From an uncultured Micrococcales bacterium (lineage in GTDB: Bacteria > Actinomycetota > Actinomycetes > Actinomycetales > Microbacteriaceae): a stretch of DNA of 10,542 nucleotides. Position 1 is the first letter of the stretch. Every line of letters begins with the position of its first letter. The stretch spans positions 1 to 10,542 of the forward strand of contig CAIKYE010000189.1 in the NCBI GenBank assembly GCA_903831585.1, given 5' to 3'. A model generated the notes under the pieces. The model was given only the letters and a program-made list of their open reading frames with translations. It ran no database searches and was not told where the DNA came from. Of this stretch, positions 1 through 7,531 are shown piece by piece. The position numbers were made by a program, and so were the translations under genes.

Positions 1-1101
1 CATCAGCGAATCGCTCATTCCCTGAACGTTGGTCTTCTGGTCGCGAGGCAGAGTTGTGGTGAGCAGGGCAGATGCCGAAACCGTTGACGCGCTCCAACCT
101 AGACCCAGCAGAAAGAGCCCGAGAAGAACGCTCTGGTTGTTTTCCATTCCGAGTCCGGCAAACAAAAGAGCAGCGACGTAAATCGCCTGACCGAGGATGA
201 CGGTTTGAATCTGACCGAACTTGTCAGAGAGCCATCCGAAGATTGGGCTGAACGCATACATGCCGGCAATGTGAATGCTGATTGTGAATCCGACAACAAC
301 CAAACTCGCTCCGTGCTGTTCGAGGTGTGCGGGAGTCATTGCCATAACAGAAACCATCACCATGTGACTGAGTGCGATAGTTGCAACCGCGTATGCGGCT
401 CTCGGATATTCGCGCAGGGTTTGAATCGCGGTGCCGATAGAAAGTTTTGGCTTGGCAGCTTTTGCATCGCCAAGTTTTTGTGCGACGAGTAGCGGGTCTG
501 GTCGAAGACCAAACCAGAAAATGCAGCTCGCACCGATTTGCGAAAGTATTGTGATGAAAAACGGGCCGGTCATTTCGGGTAGTCCGAGCCAAGCACCGAG
601 AACCTCACCGGGGCCAAAAAGGTTAGGGCCGATTACGGCACCGATTGTTGTTGCCCAGACCACAACCGAGAGGTCGCGACCGGTCGACTTTGAGGCCGGA
701 AGGTCGGTTGCGGCGAATCGAGCCTGAAGACCGGTGGCCGAGCCTGCGCCGAGCAAGAATAGTGCAACGAGCAGAAGCGGAAAAAACCTGAGCGCGGTGG
801 CGGCAATAATCAGGCTTGCGCCCGAGATGGCTATTGCAGCGCCCGTGGCCAGCGCAACGCGCCTGCCCTTGGCATAAGCTCTGCGAGCCAACGGAATCGC
901 CCAGGTGGCCGCACCAAGGGTTGAGAAGGTGGCTGCTGCGCCGGCCCAGGCGGTTGATCCGCTGAGGTCGTGGGCGAGAAGCGAGCCAATCGAGAGGGTT
1001 GAACCCAGCCCAAAGCCGCTAAAAATCTGGCCAAAGGTCAAAACCCGCACGGTTTTGCGCTGAAGTGCCTGAATATCGGGCTGCTGGCTGGTTTGGCTCA
1101 C
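1..1101 (-). CDS. MFS transporter, 3' end beyond the window
   Basis: Probable major facilitator superfamily permease of the cytoplasmic membrane; the substrate cannot be told. The frame is open from a GTG at 1101 to the window edge, giving 367 residues without a stop, so roughly the last two helices are missing. About ten hydrophobic segments can be seen, near residues 23-45, 51-71, 82-103, 106-125, 144-163, 179-198, 235-255, 267-288, 298-318 and 325-348, with a basic, Ala/Lys-rich central loop near 205-222 between the two halves. Residues 289-297 (GWLSDKFGQ) match MFS motif A in the loop 8-9 position; the loop 2-3 copy (near 70-81) is degenerate and lacks the usual Asp. GTG was chosen because an in-frame TAG lies four codons upstream and a -10 box sits 6 nt before it. 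Divergent from leuC, so it may export or import a related metabolite, but this is speculation. The fold is well supported, the function is not. Confidence 0.85.
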   Translation of the reverse strand, partial: MSQTSQQPDIQALQRKTVRVLTFGQIFSGFGLGSTLSIGSLLAHDLSGSTAWAGAAATFSTLGAATWAIPLARRAYAKGRRVALATGAAIAISGASLIIAATALRFFPLLLVALFLLGAGSATGLQARFAATDLPASKSTGRDLSVVVWATTIGAVIGPNLFGPGEVLGAWLGLPEMTGPFFITILSQIGASCIFWFGLRPDPLLVAQKLGDAKAAKPKLSIGTAIQTLREYPRAAYAVATIALSHMVMVSVMAMTPAHLEQHGASLVVVGFTISIHIAGMYAFSPIFGWLSDKFGQIQTVILGQAIYVAALLFAGLGMENNQSVLLGLFLLGLGWSASTVSASALLTTTLPRDQKTNVQGMSDSLM

Positions 1102-1135
1102 CGCATAAGCCTAGACCCGAGTGGGTAAGTGTCCG
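1102..1135 (-). promoter_or_regulatory. Leaderless promoter of the MFS gene
   Basis: Read on the minus strand, CGGACA (1135-1130, 4 of 6 matches to TTGACA) is followed after 16 nt by TAGGCT (1113-1108, TANNNT class), then 6 nt, then the GTG start at 1101. No Shine-Dalgarno sequence lies in the 6-nt gap, so transcription probably begins at the start codon. Boxes are read by eye; no transcript data. Confidence 0.6.
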
Positions 1136-1168
1136 AAAACTACCCATCCGTGGCGAAAAGGGCACGGG

Positions 1169-1180
1169 TAAACTTGGCCA
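1169..1180 (+). promoter_or_regulatory. Leaderless -10 promoter element of the leuC operon
   Basis: TAAACT at 1169-1174 fits the actinobacterial TANNNT -10 consensus and is followed by 6 nt (TGGCCA) and the leuC ATG at 1181. There is no purine-rich Shine-Dalgarno sequence just before the ATG, so the operon mRNA probably starts at the A of the start codon. No convincing -35 box is seen 16-18 nt upstream. Confidence 0.6.
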
Positions 1181-2620
1181 ATGAGCAAAAAGGCGCTGAC
1201 TTTGGCCGAAAAGGTGTGGAACTCGCACCTGGTCGCAAAGGGCGAAGACGGCGCACCAGATTTGCTATACATCGACCTTCACCTGGTTCACGAGGTGACC
1301 AGCCCGCAGGCATTCGACGGTTTGCGCCTAGCCGGCCGACAGGTTCGTCGCCCAGACCTCACTATCGCAACCGAAGACCACAACACTCCAACCTGGGACA
1401 TCGATCAGCCGATCGCAGACCTAACCAGCCGAGCTCAGATCATGGCGTTGCGCAAAAACGCAGAAGAGTTTGGTGTTCGCATTCACTCGCTCGGCGACAT
1501 CGACCAGGGCATCGTGCACGTGGTTGGTCCGCAGCTTGGTCTGACCATGCCTGGCATCACAGTTGTCTGCGGCGACTCACACACCTCGACCCACGGTGCC
1601 TTCGGCGCACTTGCGATGGGCATCGGCACGAGCGAAGTCGAGCACGTTCTCGCAACCCAGACGCTTCCACTCAAGCCGTTCAAGACCATGGCCATCAATG
1701 TTGAGGGCACGCTGCGACCGGGCGTGACTTCGAAAGACATCATTCTTGCGGTGATCGCAAAAATTGGCACCGGTGGCGGTCAGGGATACGTTCTGGAATA
1801 TCGCGGCAGCGCCATTCGTGCGCTTTCGATGGAAGCCCGCATGACGATTTGCAATATGTCAATCGAAGCCGGTGCTCGTGCCGGAATGGTTGCGCCAGAT
1901 CAAATCACATTCGACTACCTCGAGGGTCGACCTCATGCTCCGTCTGGCGAAGACTGGAACGATGCCGTCGCCTACTGGAAGACTCTGCCGACCGACAGCG
2001 ACGCAACTTTTGACGCAGAAGTTTTTCTAGACGCAAACACTCTCGACCCGTTCGTCACCTGGGGCACCAATCCTGGGCAGGGTGTCAGCTTGCTCGGCAG
2101 TGTTCCTTCGCCCGATGACTTTGCAGACCCGAACGATAAGGCCGCGGCCCTGCGTGCCCTTGAATACATGGGCCTCGAGGCCGGCACCAAGATGAAAGAC
2201 ATCGCGGTGAACACCGTGTTCTTGGGTTCGTGCACTAACTCGCGCATCGAAGACCTTCGGGCCGCCGCCGAAATCTTAAAGGGTCAGACCATGGCCGATG
2301 GTGTTCGCATGCTGATTGTGCCGGGCTCGGCAAAGGTTCGCGCTCAGGCCGAGGCCGAGGGTCTCGACAAGATTTTCAAAGACTTCGGTGCCGAGTGGCG
2401 CTTTGCCGGTTGCTCGATGTGCCTCGGCATGAACCCAGATCAGCTCGCGGTTGGTGAACGTGCCGCATCAACATCGAACCGTAACTTCGAAGGTCGTCAG
2501 GGCAAGGGTGCTCGCACGCACTTGGTTTCGCCACTGGTTGCAGCGGCAACCGCAATTCGCGGAACACTTTCTTCACCGGCAGATCTCGAAACTTGGAACA
2601 GCGAAGGAGGTCACATCTGA
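1181..2620 (+). CDS. leuC: 3-isopropylmalate dehydratase large subunit
   Basis: Large subunit of isopropylmalate isomerase, which converts 2-isopropylmalate to 3-isopropylmalate in leucine biosynthesis, working in the cytosol with LeuD. The product is 479 residues, a usual length for bacterial LeuC. Aconitase-superfamily landmarks are intact: [12 protein letters not shown] at residues 131-142, the three [4Fe-4S] ligands Cys351 (in [10 protein letters not shown]), Cys411 and Cys414 (in [10 protein letters not shown]), and [10 protein letters not shown] at 432-441. The start at 1181 gives a typical N-terminus ([13 protein letters not shown]) and sits 6 nt after a -10 box. The gene heads a six-gene run, and its TGA overlaps the leuD ATG by one base. 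In Streptomyces and Corynebacterium an IclR-family regulator (NdgR, LtbR) is divergent from leuCD; here an MFS gene occupies that place. Identification is firm. Confidence 0.98.
   Translation: MSKKALTLAEKVWNSHLVAKGEDGAPDLLYIDLHLVHEVTSPQAFDGLRLAGRQVRRPDLTIATEDHNTPTWDIDQPIADLTSRAQIMALRKNAEEFGVRIHSLGDIDQGIVHVVGPQLGLTMPGITVVCGDSHTSTHGAFGALAMGIGTSEVEHVLATQTLPLKPFKTMAINVEGTLRPGVTSKDIILAVIAKIGTGGGQGYVLEYRGSAIRALSMEARMTICNMSIEAGARAGMVAPDQITFDYLEGRPHAPSGEDWNDAVAYWKTLPTDSDATFDAEVFLDANTLDPFVTWGTNPGQGVSLLGSVPSPDDFADPNDKAAALRALEYMGLEAGTKMKDIAVNTVFLGSCTNSRIEDLRAAAEILKGQTMADGVRMLIVPGSAKVRAQAEAEGLDKIFKDFGAEWRFAGCSMCLGMNPDQLAVGERAASTSNRNFEGRQGKGARTHLVSPLVAAATAIRGTLSSPADLETWNSEGGHI
2604..2610 (+). promoter_or_regulatory. 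Strong Shine-Dalgarno site that fixes the leuD start
   Basis: AAGGAGG lies 9 nt before the ATG at 2620, inside the 3' end of leuC. It is the best ribosome binding site in the window and argues against the in-frame ATG at 2593, which would lie upstream of it. Confidence 0.85.
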
Positions 2621-3219
2621 TGGAGAAGTTTGAAGTTTTCACTGGAGTCGCCGTGCCGTTTCGTCGCAGCAACGTCGATACCGATCAGATCATTCCGGCA
2701 GTTTTTCTAAAGCGAATCACAAAAACAGGATTCGAAGACGCGCTGTTTGCATCGTGGCGTGCAGACAAAGATTTTGTTCTCAACCAGGCCGAATACAAGA
2801 ACGCAGAGGTTCTGATTGCCGGCCCCGATTTTGGAACGGGATCATCGCGCGAGCACGCGGTCTGGGCGCTTCGCGACTACGGTTTCAAGGCGGTCTTCTC
2901 AAGCAAGTTTGCAGATATCTTTAGGGGCAACTCTGGCAAGCAGGGTTTAATCGCCGGCGAGATCTCAGATGAAGACACAGAGAAGCTCTGGGCCGCCATC
3001 GAAGCGCAGCCGGGCGTTGCTGCAACGGTTGATCTAATTAACAAGACAGTTTCTATTGGCAGCCTCACCGTCAACTTCGAAATCGATGAATACACTAGGT
3101 GGCGACTGCTCGAAGGGCTTGATGATATTGGTCTGACCCTGCGCGACGAGCAAGCAATCACAGGCTTTGAACAACGGCGTGAAGCGTGGCGCCCAAAGAC
3201 CCTGCCGGCCAGGAGTTAG
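2620..3219 (+). CDS. leuD: 3-isopropylmalate dehydratase small subunit
   Basis: Small (swivel-domain) subunit that pairs with LeuC to isomerise 2-isopropylmalate. The product is 199 residues, normal for bacterial LeuD. Visible signatures are NVDTDQIIP at residues 18-26, [13 protein letters not shown] at 68-80 (the substrate-binding loop of the swivel domain) and [14 protein letters not shown] at 97-110. The start at 2620 was preferred to the longer frame from 2593 because it follows the AAGGAGG site, forms a TGATG stop-start overlap with leuC, and gives the family's normal N-terminus (MEKFEVFTG). Such coupling should help keep the two subunits in balance. murA follows after 7 nt. No anomaly seen. 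Confidence 0.98.
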   Translation: MEKFEVFTGVAVPFRRSNVDTDQIIPAVFLKRITKTGFEDALFASWRADKDFVLNQAEYKNAEVLIAGPDFGTGSSREHAVWALRDYGFKAVFSSKFADIFRGNSGKQGLIAGEISDEDTEKLWAAIEAQPGVAATVDLINKTVSIGSLTVNFEIDEYTRWRLLEGLDDIGLTLRDEQAITGFEQRREAWRPKTLPARS

Positions 3220-3226
3220 CGAAGAC

Positions 3227-4540
3227 ATGAGCCAGATAACTGTTCACGGCGGCAAACCGCTTATGGGTCGCGTCGATGTTCGCGGTGCCAAGAACCTAGT
3301 AACCAAGGCCATGGTTGCCGCACTGCTTGCCGATGAGGCCAGCACTCTCAAGGATGTTCCGTTCATCAGCGACGTCGAGATCGTTTCGCGTTTGCTGCAG
3401 TTGCACGGTGTTGCCATCACGCATGCCGAAGACGGCGTTATGATTCTCGACCCGAGCAACGTGAAGCAAGCTCGCATGGTCGACATCGATGCTCACGCAG
3501 GTTCTTCGCGAATTCCAATTTTGTTTTGTGGTCCACTACTTCACCAGTTGGGCGAGGCATTTATTCCTGGTCTCGGCGGCTGCCACATCGGCGACCGACC
3601 AATCGACTTTCACTTCGAAGTTCTTCGCAACTTCGGTGCGGTAATCGAAGACGTTGCCAACGGTACGCGTTTGACTGCGCCAAAGGGTTTGAAGGGCGCA
3701 AAGATTTCACTGCCTTACCCATCGGTTGGCGCAACCGAGCAGGTCCTACTAACCGCGGTTCGTGCCGAGGGAGTCACTGAGCTATCGGGTGCCGCCATCG
3801 AACCAGAGATCATGGATCTGATTGCAATCTTGCAGAAGATGGGCGCCATCATTTCGGTAGACACCGATCGCGTTATTCGCATCGAGGGCGTTAAGCGACT
3901 CGGCGGCTATGAGCACCGAGCGTTGTTTGACCGCAACGAAGCAGCGTCTTGGGCAGCTGCCGCTCTTGCAACCCAGGGTGACATTTTTGTTGGCGGTGCT
4001 CGCCAACAAGAAATGACAACTTTCTTGAACGTCTTCCGCAAGGTTGGTGGCGCTTTCGAGATCAAGGATGACGGCATTCGTTTCTATCACCCCGGTGGCG
4101 ACCTGCACTCGGTGGTTATCGAGACCGATGTGCATCCCGGCTTCATGACCGACTGGCAGCAACCGCTAGTGGTCGCACTGACCCAGGCCAATGGCATCTC
4201 TATCGTGCACGAGACCGTCTATGAGCAGCGCTTCGGCTTCACCGACGCGCTGGTTGAGATGGGCGCAAACATCGAGATCTACCGCGAGTGCCTCGGCGGA
4301 ACCCCCTGCCGCTTCGGCCAGCGCAACTTCAACCACAGCGCGGTTATCTCTGGGCCGAGCGAACTCAAGGGAGCAGACATCCGGGTTCCTGACCTTCGCG
4401 GTGGTTTCAGCCACATGGTTGCAGCACTGGCAGCCAAGGGAACCTCAAACGTGACCAACGTGCAGCTCATCTCGCGCGGCTACGAACACTTCTTGCAAAA
4501 ACTCACCGACCTCGGTGCCGACTTCACCTATTCGGAGTAA
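3227..4540 (+). CDS. murA: UDP-N-acetylglucosamine 1-carboxyvinyltransferase
   Basis: Catalyses the first committed step of peptidoglycan synthesis in the cytosol: transfer of enolpyruvate from phosphoenolpyruvate to UDP-GlcNAc. The product is 437 residues. Lys22-Asn23 in VRGAKN match the substrate-binding KN pair. The catalytic loop carries Cys119 in GGCHIGDRPID; this is the residue alkylated by fosfomycin, so the enzyme is of the Cys type, unlike mycobacterial MurA, which has Asp there. Asp309 in MTDWQQP corresponds to the general base (Asp305 in E. coli). The start at 3227 gives the usual N-terminus (MSQITVHGGKPL); a longer frame from 3167 would overlap leuD by about 50 nt and is rejected. 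AGGAG at 3211-3215, 11 nt upstream and overlapping the end of leuD, is the likely ribosome binding site. Confidence 0.97.
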   Translation: MSQITVHGGKPLMGRVDVRGAKNLVTKAMVAALLADEASTLKDVPFISDVEIVSRLLQLHGVAITHAEDGVMILDPSNVKQARMVDIDAHAGSSRIPILFCGPLLHQLGEAFIPGLGGCHIGDRPIDFHFEVLRNFGAVIEDVANGTRLTAPKGLKGAKISLPYPSVGATEQVLLTAVRAEGVTELSGAAIEPEIMDLIAILQKMGAIISVDTDRVIRIEGVKRLGGYEHRALFDRNEAASWAAAALATQGDIFVGGARQQEMTTFLNVFRKVGGAFEIKDDGIRFYHPGGDLHSVVIETDVHPGFMTDWQQPLVVALTQANGISIVHETVYEQRFGFTDALVEMGANIEIYRECLGGTPCRFGQRNFNHSAVISGPSELKGADIRVPDLRGGFSHMVAALAAKGTSNVTNVQLISRGYEHFLQKLTDLGADFTYSE

Positions 4541-4550
4541 CGCCAAACTC

Positions 4551-5342
4551 ATGGCCAAATCGAACACCAAGAGCGAACTCAAAATGCCGGTTGTGAAATC
4601 GGAAGAGTTGAACTGGGCCGTGCACTTTGTCGCAAACATCATGGTGCCGGTTGTGCGCTTCATGTTTCGCGTTGTGCCGCACGGAATGGAAAAGCTGCCA
4701 AAGAAGGGCGCTTATATTTTGGTTGCGAATCACGTGACCAACGTCGATGCTCTCGCTGTTGCCTACTTCGTCTATAAGCAGCTCGGTCGTGGCCCACACT
4801 TCCTAGCAAAAGAGAGTTTGTTTAGAGTTCCGCTGCTTGGCAAGTTGCTAACTGCCGCCGGTCAGGTTCCGGTTTATCGAAGCACTCACAGAAACGATGC
4901 ACCTTTGCGTGCCGCAAACACATTTCTCGAGGCCGGTCACTGCATCACGATTTTTCCGGAGGGCACGCTAACCCGCGACCCAGATCTTTGGCCGATGCGC
5001 GGACGCACCGGCGCTGTGCGCTTGGCACTCGAAACCGGTGTTCCGGTTTATGCCATGGCTCAGTGGGGCAGTGAGAAAATTTTGCCGCAGTATGGAAGCC
5101 GCTTTCGCCCAGGCTTCTGGAAGAAAGTTCACATCTTGGTTGGTGGCGAAATCGATTTGAGCAAATATCGTCACCCGCAGATGCAGCCCTCAGAAGTGCT
5201 CGAGGCAACCGAACTTGTGATGAGTCGAATCACCGAACTGGTTGAACAACTTCGTGGCGAAAAAGCGCCGACCGTGCGCTGGAACACCGCAGAGACCGGC
5301 CAGGCGGCCACCGGAAACTTCAAGAAGAAGGCTAAAAAGTGA
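4551..5342 (+). CDS. plsC: PlsC-family lysophospholipid (1-acylglycerol-3-phosphate) acyltransferase
   Basis: Probable 1-acyl-sn-glycerol-3-phosphate acyltransferase, making phosphatidic acid at the inner face of the membrane. The product is 263 residues. The HX4D catalytic motif is present as His61-Asp66 (NHVTNVDAL), followed by VPVYR at 106-110, FPEGT at 135-139 and a VPVYAMA block near 165-171. A hydrophobic stretch at about residues 20-42 could anchor it in the membrane. The ATG at 4551 was chosen over an in-frame GTG at 4515, which would lie inside murA; GGAG at 4534-4537 is a weak, distant ribosome binding site. The next gene, gpsA, supplies glycerol-3-phosphate, the precursor of its substrate, which supports the call. 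The exact acyl acceptor within the family is inferred. Confidence 0.9.
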   Translation: MAKSNTKSELKMPVVKSEELNWAVHFVANIMVPVVRFMFRVVPHGMEKLPKKGAYILVANHVTNVDALAVAYFVYKQLGRGPHFLAKESLFRVPLLGKLLTAAGQVPVYRSTHRNDAPLRAANTFLEAGHCITIFPEGTLTRDPDLWPMRGRTGAVRLALETGVPVYAMAQWGSEKILPQYGSRFRPGFWKKVHILVGGEIDLSKYRHPQMQPSEVLEATELVMSRITELVEQLRGEKAPTVRWNTAETGQAATGNFKKKAKK

Positions 5343-6340
5343 GCAAAATAGCGGTAATGGGAGCCGGCAGCTGGGGAACCACATATGCCAAGGTGCTCGC
5401 CGACGCGGGCAACGACATCTGGCTCTGGGCCAGACGCGAAGACATCGCCGAAGAGATCAGAGACACCCACCGCAACGGAGACTATGTTCCGGGCGTGGTC
5501 TTGCCGACCAACCTTCGAGCATCCAGTGATGTTGCCGAGGTGCTCGAAGGCGCAGTTCAGGTATACATCGCCGTGCCGGCTCAAAGCTTGCGCGCCAACC
5601 TAACCGCCTGGGGTCACCTGATTCCTGCAAATGCAATCTTGGTGAGCTTGATGAAGGGTGTTGAGCGAGACACCGGTTTGCGCATGAGCGAAGTTATTGC
5701 CGAGGCAACCGGTTTTCCGTCAGAACAGATCGCAGTGGTCTCTGGCCCAAACCTGAGCCAAGAAATTGCTGCCGAGCAGCCTGCGGCTTCGGTGGCTTCA
5801 TCGACCTCGCGAGACACCACAATCGCCGTTGCCGAGGCTTCGACCAATTCATATTTCACCTGCTTCAGAAACAACGACGTGATCGGAACCGAGTTCGGTG
5901 GAATTCTCAAGAACCTCATCGCGGTTGCAATTGGAATCGTTAACGGTGTTGGCTATGGTGAAAACACCAAGGCATCAATCATGACTCGCGGTCTTGCCGA
6001 GATCTCTCGCTTTGCTGTTGCCTATGGTGCGCAACCAACCACCATGGTTGGTCTTGCCGGCTTGGGCGATCTAATTGCGACGTCTGAATCACCGCTATCG
6101 CGAAACCACAAGGCCGGTGAAATGCTCGGTCGCGGTTATTCGTTGCGCGAGGTGCTCAAGCGTATGTCGCAAACCGCCGAGGGTCTCTCTTCGGTGAAGC
6201 CAGTGCTTGCACTCGCCGAAGCCAAAGGCATCTCGATGCCGATTGTTGAGCAGGTGCACGCCGTGCTCGAGGGTCGCATGGATCCGCGTGACATCGCCCC
6301 GACTCTAACCCACGAAACCGACGGTCCGGTTCGCGAATAA
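5339..6340 (+). CDS. gpsA: NAD(P)H-dependent glycerol-3-phosphate dehydrogenase
   Basis: Reduces dihydroxyacetone phosphate to sn-glycerol-3-phosphate for phospholipid synthesis. The product is 333 residues, the usual length. The N-terminal Rossmann fold shows GAGSWGTTYA at residues 8-17. Catalytic-site lysines are Lys106 in SLMKGVE and Lys191 in GGILKN; GPNLSQEIA follows at 136-144, and the C-terminal domain has GLAGLGDLIAT (238-248) and SRNHKAG (254-260), an SRN variant of the usual SRNR motif. The start is a GTG sharing four bases (GTGA) with the plsC stop; AGAAGG just upstream (about 5326-5331) can serve as ribosome binding site. The stop shares one base with the ddl ATG. Overlaps at both ends imply translational coupling. 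Confidence 0.97.
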   Translation: MSKIAVMGAGSWGTTYAKVLADAGNDIWLWARREDIAEEIRDTHRNGDYVPGVVLPTNLRASSDVAEVLEGAVQVYIAVPAQSLRANLTAWGHLIPANAILVSLMKGVERDTGLRMSEVIAEATGFPSEQIAVVSGPNLSQEIAAEQPAASVASSTSRDTTIAVAEASTNSYFTCFRNNDVIGTEFGGILKNLIAVAIGIVNGVGYGENTKASIMTRGLAEISRFAVAYGAQPTTMVGLAGLGDLIATSESPLSRNHKAGEMLGRGYSLREVLKRMSQTAEGLSSVKPVLALAEAKGISMPIVEQVHAVLEGRMDPRDIAPTLTHETDGPVRE

Positions 6341-7437
6341 TGTCAAAGCTGCGCGTTGCAATTCTTTTCGGCGGCCCGTCTTCTGAGCACGAAATTTCTT
6401 GCGCCTCGGCATCTGGCGTGCTCGGCGCTATTGACCGCAGCAAATACGACGTCATCCCAGTGGGAATTACCAAAGCCGGCAATTGGACTCTAGCTGCCGA
6501 TGACGCAGCCAAGTGGGCGCTGCGCAAAGGCAACCTCGCCGTAGTCGAAGACGAGGGCAACAGCGTTGCCTTTGCCACCGATGGCAGCCGCGAGCTGATC
6601 TTGACCGATGCCACTGGAAGCCGTTCGCTCGGTTTCGTCGATGTGGCGTTTCCGGTGCTGCACGGCCCTTATGGCGAAGACGGCCAGGTTCAGCGTGAGC
6701 TAGAGGCCGTTGGCGTTGCCTACGTTGGCAACGGGGTGCTTGCCTCTGAAAGAGGTATGGATAAGGAACTCTCGAAAGATGCGTTCTTGGCTGCCGGCAT
6801 CTCGGCAACGCCTCATGTGGTGCTCACCGAAGACTCATGGATGCGCGACCCCGAATCGGCGCTCGAGAAAATTCGCGGGCTCGGACCGATGCCAATCTTT
6901 GTGAAGCCCGCCCGAGCGGGTTCATCGAAGGGTGTCAGCAAGGTCAAGAACCTTGATCAACTCGGCGACGCTCTCGAGGTTGCTTTTGCCGAAGACAACA
7001 AGATCGTGATCGAGCGCGGGCTAAGCGTTCGTGAAATTGAGTTTGCTGTTCTCGAGTCGCGTGATGGCTCGAGACCTCGAGTCTCACTGCCCGGCGAAAT
7101 CGTCGTGAAGACCAGAGAATTTTATGACTTCGATGCGAAGTATCAAGACGAGGACTCGGTTGATTTGGTTGTGCCAGCTGTTATCGAACCGTCGCTTCTT
7201 GCCGAATTACAAAAAGCTGCCGCCGATGCTTTCGTTGCTCTTGGCTGCGAGGGCCTTGCTCGTGCGGACTTCTTCGTTACCGCTGACGGATTCTTTGTCA
7301 ACGAACTCAACACAATGCCTGGCTTCACCCAGCTGTCGATGTATCCGGCGCTTTGGAAGTCCTCTGGTCTTTCGTATCCAGATCTGATTGACGAACTGAT
7401 TGCGCTGGCGATTCAGCGCAGCAAACGTCTGCCCTAA
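6340..7437 (+). CDS. ddl: D-alanine--D-alanine ligase
   Basis: ATP-grasp enzyme that joins two D-alanines for the peptidoglycan stem peptide. The product is 365 residues. Motifs in order: GGPSSEHEIS at 11-20 (Glu16 contacts the first D-Ala), HGPYGEDG at 108-115, VKPARAGSSKGVS at 188-200 (ATP and substrate loop), the omega loop FYDFDAKYQ at 261-269 with Lys267-Tyr268, and NELNTMPGFT at 321-330 (metal binding). The KY pair is the feature of D-Ala-D-Ala ligases; VanA-type D-Ala-D-Lac ligases differ here, so depsipeptide-based vancomycin resistance is not suggested. The ATG shares its A with the gpsA TAA, and I see no Shine-Dalgarno sequence before it, so translation probably depends on re-initiation. 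It is the last gene of the operon. Confidence 0.97.
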   Translation: MSKLRVAILFGGPSSEHEISCASASGVLGAIDRSKYDVIPVGITKAGNWTLAADDAAKWALRKGNLAVVEDEGNSVAFATDGSRELILTDATGSRSLGFVDVAFPVLHGPYGEDGQVQRELEAVGVAYVGNGVLASERGMDKELSKDAFLAAGISATPHVVLTEDSWMRDPESALEKIRGLGPMPIFVKPARAGSSKGVSKVKNLDQLGDALEVAFAEDNKIVIERGLSVREIEFAVLESRDGSRPRVSLPGEIVVKTREFYDFDAKYQDEDSVDLVVPAVIEPSLLAELQKAAADAFVALGCEGLARADFFVTADGFFVNELNTMPGFTQLSMYPALWKSSGLSYPDLIDELIALAIQRSKRLP

Positions 7438-7450
7438 ACCCCACAACACG

Positions 7451-7483
7451 CCACCTCTCCGTCTTGACAAAGCGGGGGGGGGG
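7451..7483 (+). other. Possible hairpin after ddl (weak terminator or stabiliser)
   Basis: CCTCTCCG at 7454-7461 can pair in RNA with CGGGGGGG at 7473-7480 (8 bp with two G-U pairs), extendable past one mismatch to 7451-7483, around an 11-nt loop. Only a short TAATTT follows, so it is at best a weak intrinsic terminator. The G run lets the pairing slide. It lies just beyond the ddl stop, where a 3' end would be expected. Confidence 0.3.
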
Positions 7484-7490
7484 GTAATTT
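7464..7490 (+). promoter_or_regulatory. Promoter of the DUF4352 gene with a G11 spacer
   Basis: A perfect TTGACA (7464-7469) is followed, 15 nt on, by TAATTT (7485-7490), a TANNNT -10 box. The spacer consists of AAGC plus eleven Gs and is shorter than the 17-nt optimum. The predicted start of transcription near 7497 leaves a leader of about 35 nt before the ATG at 7532. The boxes are clear by eye; activity is inferred. Confidence 0.55.
7474..7484. repeat. G11 homopolymer tract
   Basis: Eleven consecutive Gs lie between the -35 and -10 boxes upstream of the DUF4352 gene. It is the longest homopolymer I noticed in the window. Such tracts slip in replication and are also common sites of sequencing error. 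Length changes would alter the promoter spacer but not any reading frame. Confidence 0.95.
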
Positions 7491-7522
7491 CAATGGCAAA
7501 GCGGGTAACCGCACTATTGATT

Positions 7523-7528
7523 AGGGGA
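7523..7528 (+). promoter_or_regulatory. Ribosome binding site deciding the DUF4352 start
   Basis: AGGGGA lies just before the ATG at 7532, with a rather short spacing of 4 nt from the last G. It favours this start over an in-frame ATG at 7493, which lies upstream of the predicted transcription start. Confidence 0.6.
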
Positions 7529-7531
7529 AAA

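Noticed and set aside
205..1034. Several short open frames on both strands over the MFS gene
   Set aside because: The long GTG-started minus-strand frame from 1101 has consistent membrane helices and explains the region; the others are shadows.
1115..1126. ACCC-GAGT-GGGT dyad upstream of the MFS gene
   Set aside because: Four-base arms are expected often by chance, and it overlaps the 6-bp dyad reported separately.
1129..1704. Plus-strand 191-codon open frame overlapping leuC
   Set aside because: It lies in another frame over the leuC 5' half, is rich in Arg, Ser and Pro as expected from an out-of-frame reading, and has no family likeness.
2593..2619. Longer leuD start at the ATG at 2593
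   Set aside because: It lies inside leuC and upstream of the strong AAGGAGG site; the extra residues (MEQRRRSHL) do not belong to the family's N-terminus.
6340..7437. A VanA/VanC-like ligase giving vancomycin resistance
   Set aside because: The omega loop keeps the Lys-Tyr pair of normal D-Ala-D-Ala ligases, and no vanH, vanX or vanRS-like genes are nearby.
7493..7531. Longer DUF4352-gene start at the ATG at 7493, with the G run as a Shine-Dalgarno sequence
   Set aside because: It would lie upstream of the transcription start predicted from the TTGACA/TAATTT boxes. The ATG at 7532 has its own AGGGGA site. Not fully excluded.
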